Origin: Serratia silvae
GTDB taxonomy: Bacteria; Pseudomonadota; Gammaproteobacteria; Enterobacterales; Enterobacteriaceae
NCBI RefSeq assembly: GCF_023282985.1
Contig: NZ_JAGQDC010000002.1
Location: forward strand, 124,001 to 188,000
Reading direction: 5' to 3'
DNA length: 64,000 nucleotides
In this document: piece after piece, positions 58,566-64,000 of the stretch
Layout of the letters: every line of letters begins with the position of its first letter
How positions within the stretch are numbered: the first letter of the stretch is position 1
The notes under the pieces: model-generated
The model's input: only the letters and a program-made list of their open reading frames with translations
Database searches by the model: none
What the model was told of the DNA's origin: nothing
Program-made: the position numbers and the translations under genes

Positions 58566-61500
58566 TTATTTACTGTTTACAGGCAAACCTGCACCTTGAG
58601 CAGCGACTTGTTGTTTGACCAACAAGGCCACCGACCAGGCTGGGACTGTAACGCTGCCCTCTGCGGTAATATTGATGCCGGAGGCGAGTGATCGGTCTCC
58701 TAGGTTTTGTTGGATCGCGTTCAGGGTGAGGTTTTCACCGGTAAAGTCATTAAGCGTTCTGGCTTCCGGCGCTGCGTTGATGATAACGACTAACGCATCG
58801 GCTTGTGGATCAAGATCGTTGCCCGCCTGAACCCCATCATCAATGGTCATCACCAGTAAGCCCAGTTGCTGTTCTGCGCCCGTGTTACGGAAATCGACAC
58901 GCTTCATCACTTCATGGCCACTACCCAAGGCAATCAGAGGCGAGGATTGGCGCAATTGGGTGAGTTCCTGATAGAACGAGGTCATCTGCGCGATCTCTGT
59001 TTGCCCCGGTGTGGCAACAGCATCTTTTACGCTGGCGATCAGCGAGTAGTTATCACCGTCATCGCTGATGCGTGGCATACCAACGTTGAAGTTGTTGTCT
59101 TGATAGCTGTAATCCACACGGTTAAACCAGTCCCCGGCATCAAATGAGTCACGGGTAAATGACTTGGAACGCAAGAGTTCTGAGCCTTGTTGATCGAATG
59201 CCAGCCCTTGCCCCAACAACGTAGTGGCCAGTGACACCGCCTGCATGCGTACGCGAGTGGTGAGATCGGCTTCACGTGCGGCTTTGTAACTGATCATATC
59301 CCATAAGGTTTGGTTGTCGTGTTTGGAAACATAGTTGACCACTTCGGTCGGATCGTTGGCATAGCCCCCAATCGCCCCGTTATAGTCAATTTCGTTGCCT
59401 TTCTTGACGGAGCCGTCTTTATCGATCAACAGGAATTCAGCCAGGTTGCCGGCCATGCCCAAACGTGTCAGATCGGCCAGATGGCGCACGGTGTCCTCAT
59501 TTTGCTGGGTTAATTCGTTAGCCAATACCCCAGCGCCGTTACCCACCCCCTGGTTTTGACGCAAGGCATCACCAGAGTCAAACGGGCCGCCTCCGCGAAC
59601 AGCATCACGCAGCCGATCGGAGAATGTGCCAATGCCGGTGCCTTTTAACGTGATCTGCGAAGCGATTTCGAAGCGATCTTCCTGACCAGAATTCCAACCT
59701 TCACCAAAGAAATAAACGCTGGGGTTCACCGATTTTACTTTCTCCCGGGCCGCCAGGATTTGTGCTTTCGGATGATAGCCCATCAGGTCAAAGCGGAATC
59801 CGTCAATCTTGTAGTCTCGGCTCCAGACCACCAGAGAATCTTCAATCAGTTTGGCAAACATCCGGTGTTCGGGGGCCGAGTCGGAACAGCAGGTGGCCGA
59901 CTCTACACTGCCCGTAGTTTCATTCAAACGTTGATAATACCAGGGCACGATTTTATCCAGCACCGAGGTACGCTCCGTTGGGCCAGCCGCATTGGTGTGG
60001 TTATAAACCACGTCCATGATGATGTTCATGCCCAGTTGCTGCTTGATGGTCTGCACCATGGTACGAAACTCTTTGATGCGGGCAGTGCCTTCGGGATTGG
60101 TAGAGTAAGAACCTTCAGGCACCGTGTAGTGGAACGGGTCATAACCCCAGTTGTAGGAGTCAGTCTGGGCCACATAGCCATTCAGTTCCTGCACCTGCGG
60201 GTTGTCCTGGCTGTCATTCTGTTTCAGTTCGTCAAGTACATCACCGATGGAGGTTGAACTCCCACAGTCGCTGGCAAAACGGCTTTGCTTAACGGCGCTG
60301 TTCAGTTCACAAAGCCGACTGAATGGATGGGTGAGATCCGCCACTTTGTCGTTGAACTCATTAACGGTGGCCAGATCGAACACCGGTAGCAATTCAATGT
60401 GGGTTACGCCAGCTTGTCCAAGCTGCCTGAGATGCTGCACCATATTGCTGTCACTGGCAGTCAACGCCAGATATTTACCCCGTACCTGTTCAGGAACGGT
60501 CTGATCCCAGACGGAAAGATCACGGATATGCGACTCATGGATGACCATCTTGGCAATATCAGCCTGGCTGGTCTGTGGGTGTGGCATTGTCAGGCTGTCC
60601 CAGCCTTCAGGTTTCAACGCGCTGTCATTGAGATCCACGACCTGGCTGTATTCGGAGTTCGTGGAGAGGCTATGGGAGTAAGGGTCGGTGACTTCATACT
60701 GTTCCACTTTGCGCGATTGCGGATGATAAACGGTCAGGGCGTAACGATAAAAAGCGTCTTTAAGGTCGTGGCTGCCTTGATATGACCAGGCACCGGAATC
60801 GTTATCTCTGGTCATCGGATGGCTACCAATGACTTTTTTATCCGCACTGTAGATCACCAGTTCTGCCTGCTGAGCCGTTGGTGCCCAGACGCGGAAAGTG
60901 ACGCCAGAATCGGTCAGCAGAGCACCATATTCCAGGTTTTCCGCTGCGGCTGAGAAGCGATCATCGAGAACGCCAGCGGTTTGTACCTGAGTCGCTGAAA
61001 TAAGAATGCCGTCCTCATTGGTGGCCAGGGCGATGGTTTCGCCGCTAAGCAGTTCGTCTACTTTTGTATTATCCGGCAACTTGAAGGCGGTATAACCCGA
61101 AAGGTGAGGGAAACGCGAACCCAGTTCCTGGCTGATGCTGGTCGGTGTCAGAGAAATATAGCGATCGGTAAATTTCCCTTCTCTGTTGGCGGCCACTTTG
61201 CCACTGTGGCTATAGTACAGACGCACGATAGGTTTCCCTTCCCCGGCAGGCCACAGCAGGGTGTGTTTATCTACCCAATGGGCTTCAGCCAGAGCCACCC
61301 CGAAGGCCGCGCGGAAAGCTTCGGCACGGGTATCATAAAGCGTGCTGCTACCTGCAAGGGTAGAAACGGTCCTGTCCGGAAAATCACTGAACGATAAACG
61401 CATATCCGTATCAATCAGCTTATTGGTGCCATCACGCAGAATGAAGTTGATGCATCCAGTGGTTTTGGTCAGTGGTAGCACCCAATACGGGCCATAACGG

Positions 61501-61829
61501 TCGCTGCCTGTCGGTGTTGTGCTGGTGTCATTCCAGTCCCCAGAGGGGTTATCCAGGGCGTCACAGGTGTCGTTATTCCACAAAAACAGGTTCTTGGTAC
61601 TGTAATCAGCGGCGGAGCCGCTGGTGACACCAGCAATATCGACCAGATGAATTACCGCCTGGTTTTCACCTGCCATGACGGCTTCGCCAGGTATGGCTAT
61701 GTCAGGCAGGCGTGCAATCGGCTCTTGGTTGTTGGTGTCAGGGCTAACGTCTGAAGAGTTATTATTATCACAGCCGCTCAATACGACAAGCGAGCCGAAA
61801 AGTAGGGCATTACAGGTATTTTTCAGCAT
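58566..61829 (-). CDS. pulA: Secreted lipoprotein pullulanase PulA
   Basis: 1087-residue cell-surface debranching enzyme hydrolysing alpha-1,6 links in pullulan and branched dextrins. The lipobox VLSGC gives lipidated Cys20 followed by Asp21, the Lol-avoidance signal known for Klebsiella PulA. Carbohydrate-binding and CBM48-like N-terminal domains precede the GH13 catalytic barrel, which shows YNWGYDPFHY, nucleophile Asp in DGFRFDLMGYHP, acid Glu in FFGEGWN, and HDNQTLWD. It is exported to the surface by the type II system encoded divergently. SD AGGGAA lies 7 nt before the ATG. Confidence 0.95.
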   Translation of the reverse strand: MLKNTCNALLFGSLVVLSGCDNNNSSDVSPDTNNQEPIARLPDIAIPGEAVMAGENQAVIHLVDIAGVTSGSAADYSTKNLFLWNNDTCDALDNPSGDWNDTSTTPTGSDRYGPYWVLPLTKTTGCINFILRDGTNKLIDTDMRLSFSDFPDRTVSTLAGSSTLYDTRAEAFRAAFGVALAEAHWVDKHTLLWPAGEGKPIVRLYYSHSGKVAANREGKFTDRYISLTPTSISQELGSRFPHLSGYTAFKLPDNTKVDELLSGETIALATNEDGILISATQVQTAGVLDDRFSAAAENLEYGALLTDSGVTFRVWAPTAQQAELVIYSADKKVIGSHPMTRDNDSGAWSYQGSHDLKDAFYRYALTVYHPQSRKVEQYEVTDPYSHSLSTNSEYSQVVDLNDSALKPEGWDSLTMPHPQTSQADIAKMVIHESHIRDLSVWDQTVPEQVRGKYLALTASDSNMVQHLRQLGQAGVTHIELLPVFDLATVNEFNDKVADLTHPFSRLCELNSAVKQSRFASDCGSSTSIGDVLDELKQNDSQDNPQVQELNGYVAQTDSYNWGYDPFHYTVPEGSYSTNPEGTARIKEFRTMVQTIKQQLGMNIIMDVVYNHTNAAGPTERTSVLDKIVPWYYQRLNETTGSVESATCCSDSAPEHRMFAKLIEDSLVVWSRDYKIDGFRFDLMGYHPKAQILAAREKVKSVNPSVYFFGEGWNSGQEDRFEIASQITLKGTGIGTFSDRLRDAVRGGGPFDSGDALRQNQGVGNGAGVLANELTQQNEDTVRHLADLTRLGMAGNLAEFLLIDKDGSVKKGNEIDYNGAIGGYANDPTEVVNYVSKHDNQTLWDMISYKAAREADLTTRVRMQAVSLATTLLGQGLAFDQQGSELLRSKSFTRDSFDAGDWFNRVDYSYQDNNFNVGMPRISDDGDNYSLIASVKDAVATPGQTEIAQMTSFYQELTQLRQSSPLIALGSGHEVMKRVDFRNTGAEQQLGLLVMTIDDGVQAGNDLDPQADALVVIINAAPEARTLNDFTGENLTLNAIQQNLGDRSLASGINITAEGSVTVPAWSVALLVKQQVAAQGAGLPVNSK

Positions 61830-62294
61830 TCTAAATTCCCTATCAGGCTTGCATTATAGAAAGTAAAAAATGGTATCAATGTGTAAATCGATGGTATTAG
61901 ATATTGCATGATGAGGAGGAGCATCCTCCCGTATGAGGAGGAGAAGGGGCGTAGGTGGAAGGAGGAAGCGAAGTTTAGAGGAGGGGGGTAAAACCGGTTG
62001 AACCGCTTTTATGCTAGCGAGATTAAGAAATAAATAACTATAAAAACATAAGGATAAATTATTTCGATAAGTAAAAATAATGATTTCTTATTTAGGGGAG
62101 TATGTATAAAGTAAACGTTTCTGAGAGGATGTATTCAGAAACGTAAGGGCTGACAGAGGTACTGAGTTGTAAGGTTTCAGTCACAACCTAACATATTCTC
62201 ATACAGCAATGCCCTCAACGATATGCCCACCGATTGACTGATATTGGTGAACTTCTAGCTGGCGTAAACAGAGAAGCAGGCAAAGGATGGCAAG
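61830..62294. promoter_or_regulatory. divergent pulA/gspC control region with GA-rich repeats
   Basis: 465-nt non-coding region. ATGAGGAGGAG occurs twice (61911-61921, 61933-61943), 22 bp apart, with the perfect inverted repeat GGAGGA-GCA-TCCTCC at 61915-61929. Further GGAGGAAG and GAGGAGGGGGG stretches run to 61988. The pieces CATGATGAGG and CCGTATGAGG match the MalT consensus GGGGATGAGG at 7 of 10. In Klebsiella this region carries MalT sites for both transcription units. The identification here is tentative. Confidence 0.5.
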
Positions 62295-63149
62295 ATGCGA
62301 TTTTCTGTAATGTTATCGGTGTGCCGAGAGGCTACTTTCAAGCTGTTAACGCCGCGTTGGGCCTTATGCGTGCTGTCGCTGTTGATTTGCAATCAACTCG
62401 CCTTGCTAACCTGGCACGGGCTTCTGCCCCCTGAAATGTCCCCCGTACGCTTATCCAAAGCAGACTTCATACCTGTAAAAACGGACGGTGGAGGTGAGTC
62501 TGAACGTTACCGCTTCACCCTCTTTGGTACTTCGGTACCCTCATCTTCCGCCACTGGGCATTCGGTCTCTGAGCAAACCCTGCGTAACGCACCGTCTTCT
62601 TCTCTCAAGCTAAACCTGACCGGCATTGTCGCCAGCCCCAGTTCAGAGCGTTCCATCGCCATTATTGCTAAAGATAGCAAACAGTTCAGCCTTGTCGTGG
62701 GGGAACGTGTGCCCGGTTATGACGCCCGAATTGTGTCAATTTTTGCCGATCGTATCGTTATCTCTTATCAGGGGAATTATGAATCGCTGTTGTTGTTCAG
62801 CGAGCAACCTGAAGCCGCTAAAAGTGAAAAAAAAATCTCAGCGTTGCAGCTCAAGGCACAGCTGCAAAAGCAGCCGCAAAGCGTTCTCAATTACCTGAAT
62901 ATCTCACCGGTGATGGAGGATGACAAACTCATCGGCTATCGACTCAATCCGGGCAAAGAAGGGGAGTTATTCCGCAAGGTCGGGCTGCATGAAAACGATC
63001 TTGCCATAGCGCTTAATGGCCTGGATCTGCGCGATGCTCAGCAGGCTCAACAGGCATTGAAACAGCTTTCAGAACTCAGTGAACTGAATCTTACCGTTGA
63101 GCGTGGCGGTCAGTTACAGGATATCTATTTTGCTCTTGGAGATGACTAA
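62295..63149 (+). CDS. gspC: Type II secretion protein C (PulC-like)
   Basis: 284-residue bitopic inner-membrane protein, linking the inner-membrane platform to the secretin. It has a short cytoplasmic N terminus, a TM helix near residues 21-42, a homology region at about 100-170 (LNLTGIVASPSSERSIAII) that binds GspD, and a C-terminal PDZ domain from about 195 (GYRLNPGKEGELFRKVGLHENDLAIALNG). AAGGA precedes the ATG. First gene of the rightward gsp operon; gspD starts directly after its stop. Confidence 0.93.
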   Translation: MRFSVMLSVCREATFKLLTPRWALCVLSLLICNQLALLTWHGLLPPEMSPVRLSKADFIPVKTDGGGESERYRFTLFGTSVPSSSATGHSVSEQTLRNAPSSSLKLNLTGIVASPSSERSIAIIAKDSKQFSLVVGERVPGYDARIVSIFADRIVISYQGNYESLLLFSEQPEAAKSEKKISALQLKAQLQKQPQSVLNYLNISPVMEDDKLIGYRLNPGKEGELFRKVGLHENDLAIALNGLDLRDAQQAQQALKQLSELSELNLTVERGGQLQDIYFALGDD

Positions 63150-64000
63150 TTGTTGAATGCAAAAATAATCAGGAGCTTACGCATCGTGCTACTGGCGGTG
63201 ATGCTGCTTGGTACTCGGCAGGGCTGGAGTGCCGAGTTTTCTGCCAGCTTCAAGGGTACGGATATTCAGGAGTTTATTAATACGGTCAGCAAGAATCTGA
63301 ATAAAACGGTGATTATCGATCCTGCCGTGCGCGGCACTATCACCGTACGCAGTTATGACATGCTCAATGAAGAACAGTATTACCAGTTCTTCCTCAGCGT
63401 GCTGGACGTTTATGGCTTTGCCGTGGTGGATATGCGTAACGGCGTGTTGAAAGTGGTGCGTTCCAAGGATGCGAAAACCGCTGCGGTGCCGGTAGCCAGC
63501 GATGCCCAGCCGGGAGAGGGCGATGAAGTGGTGACACGCGTCGTGCCGGTCAATAACGTGGCGGCTCGCGATCTTGCCCCGTTACTCCGTCAATTGAACG
63601 ATAACGCCGGGGCTGGCAGTGTTGTGCATTATGAGCCTTCCAACGTGTTGCTGATGACCGGGCGTGCGGCGGTCATCAAACGTTTGATGGCGATTGTTGA
63701 ACGGGTTGACAAGGTGGGGGACCGTAGTGTGGTAACGGTCCCGCTGGCCTATGCGTCTGCTGCTGAGGTCGTCAAACTGGTTACAGAATTAACCAAGGAT
63801 GCCAGCAAATCAGCGATGCCAAGCCTGATGGTAGCCAATCTTGTTGCGGATGAACGAACCAACTCGGTCTTGGTCAGCGGAGAACCCAACTCCCGCCAGC
63901 GGATTATCGCCATGATCAAGCAACTGGATCGTGAGCAGGCCGTACAAGGCAATACCAAAGTGATTTACCTGAAGTATGCCAAAGCCACCGATCTGGTTGA
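63150..64000 (+). CDS. gspD: Type II secretion secretin GspD (PulD-like), 5' part
   Basis: At least 283 codons open to the right edge. The frame has no ATG near its start; TTG 63150, immediately after the gspC stop and with GGAG 8 nt upstream, aligns with the start of Klebsiella PulD. TTG 63153 and GTG 63186 are alternatives. A signal peptide (LNAKIIRSLRIVLLAVML.. ending WSA) is followed by the N0 domain (EFSASFKGTDIQEFINTV) and N1 and N2 domains very similar to PulD. The outer-membrane barrel part lies beyond the window. Confidence 0.93.
   Translation, partial: MLNAKIIRSLRIVLLAVMLLGTRQGWSAEFSASFKGTDIQEFINTVSKNLNKTVIIDPAVRGTITVRSYDMLNEEQYYQFFLSVLDVYGFAVVDMRNGVLKVVRSKDAKTAAVPVASDAQPGEGDEVVTRVVPVNNVAARDLAPLLRQLNDNAGAGSVVHYEPSNVLLMTGRAAVIKRLMAIVERVDKVGDRSVVTVPLAYASAAEVVKLVTELTKDASKSAMPSLMVANLVADERTNSVLVSGEPNSRQRIIAMIKQLDREQAVQGNTKVIYLKYAKATDLV

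Noticed and set aside
62234-62434. 66-codon frame beginning MTDIGELLAGVN upstream of gspC
   Set aside because: It runs into gspC in another frame, has no good ribosome-binding site and no recognisable family.

Overview
The window is chromosomal DNA of a gamma-proteobacterium of the order Enterobacterales. A Serratia-like member of the Yersiniaceae is the most likely source. This rests on near-collinearity with E. coli K-12 across nuo, men, nrdAB-yfaE, ubiG, gyrA, rcsCBD, micF-ompC and osmE, on protein sequences that are close to but distinct from E. coli, on an ERIC element, and on a Klebsiella-type pul type II secretion cluster at the right end. No prophage, integrase, transposase gene or CRISPR array is visible.

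Layout. 1-14.5 kb: the nuo operon from the end of nuoB to nuoN (respiratory complex I), with nuoC and nuoD fused, hairpins in two spacers and an ERIC element between nuoL and nuoM. 14.5-18.5 kb: a LysR regulator, an EamA-type transporter, an MFS transporter and a ycdZ-like membrane protein with a CRP-like site. 18.5-19.2 kb: a decayed reading frame on the minus strand. 19.2-26.4 kb: menF-menD-menH-menB-menC-menE, menaquinone synthesis from chorismate to o-succinylbenzoyl-CoA and 1,4-dihydroxy-2-naphthoyl-CoA. 26.4-31.5 kb: catalase, yfaZ, tyrP with a complete TyrR-controlled promoter, and yfaY.

32-38.3 kb: an accessory chaperone-usher fimbrial operon in AT-rich DNA. It has three paralogous 232-residue subunits (DUF1120-like), a chaperone, an usher and a minor subunit. 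The duplicated subunit unit carries an unusual 5' leader reading frame and an identical downstream hairpin stem. 38.4-43.3 kb: nrdA-nrdB-yfaE (ribonucleotide reductase and its ferredoxin) and ubiG, on the minus strand. 43.5-55.8 kb: gyrA, rcsC, convergent rcsD-rcsB preceded by an MFS gene, then micF and ompC. The Rcs phosphorelay (RcsC to RcsD to RcsB) is complete.

55.9-57.1 kb: a VOC-family protein, osmE with a sigma-S-like promoter, and tRNA-Ser(UGA). 57.3 kb to the end: a pul-like cluster made of pilotin gspS, gspB, the lipoprotein pullulanase pulA, and divergent gspC and gspD (the last cut by the window edge). It lies directly downstream of the tRNA gene. The intergenic region between pulA and gspC carries repeated GA-rich motifs that may be MalT sites.

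Most of the window is ordinary core genome. The observations most worth a second look are the leader reading frames and copied hairpins of the fimbrial subunits, the MFS gene 18 nt ahead of rcsD, the ten-G run upstream of yfaZ, the ERIC insertion inside nuo, and the tRNA-linked pullulanase and secretion locus.
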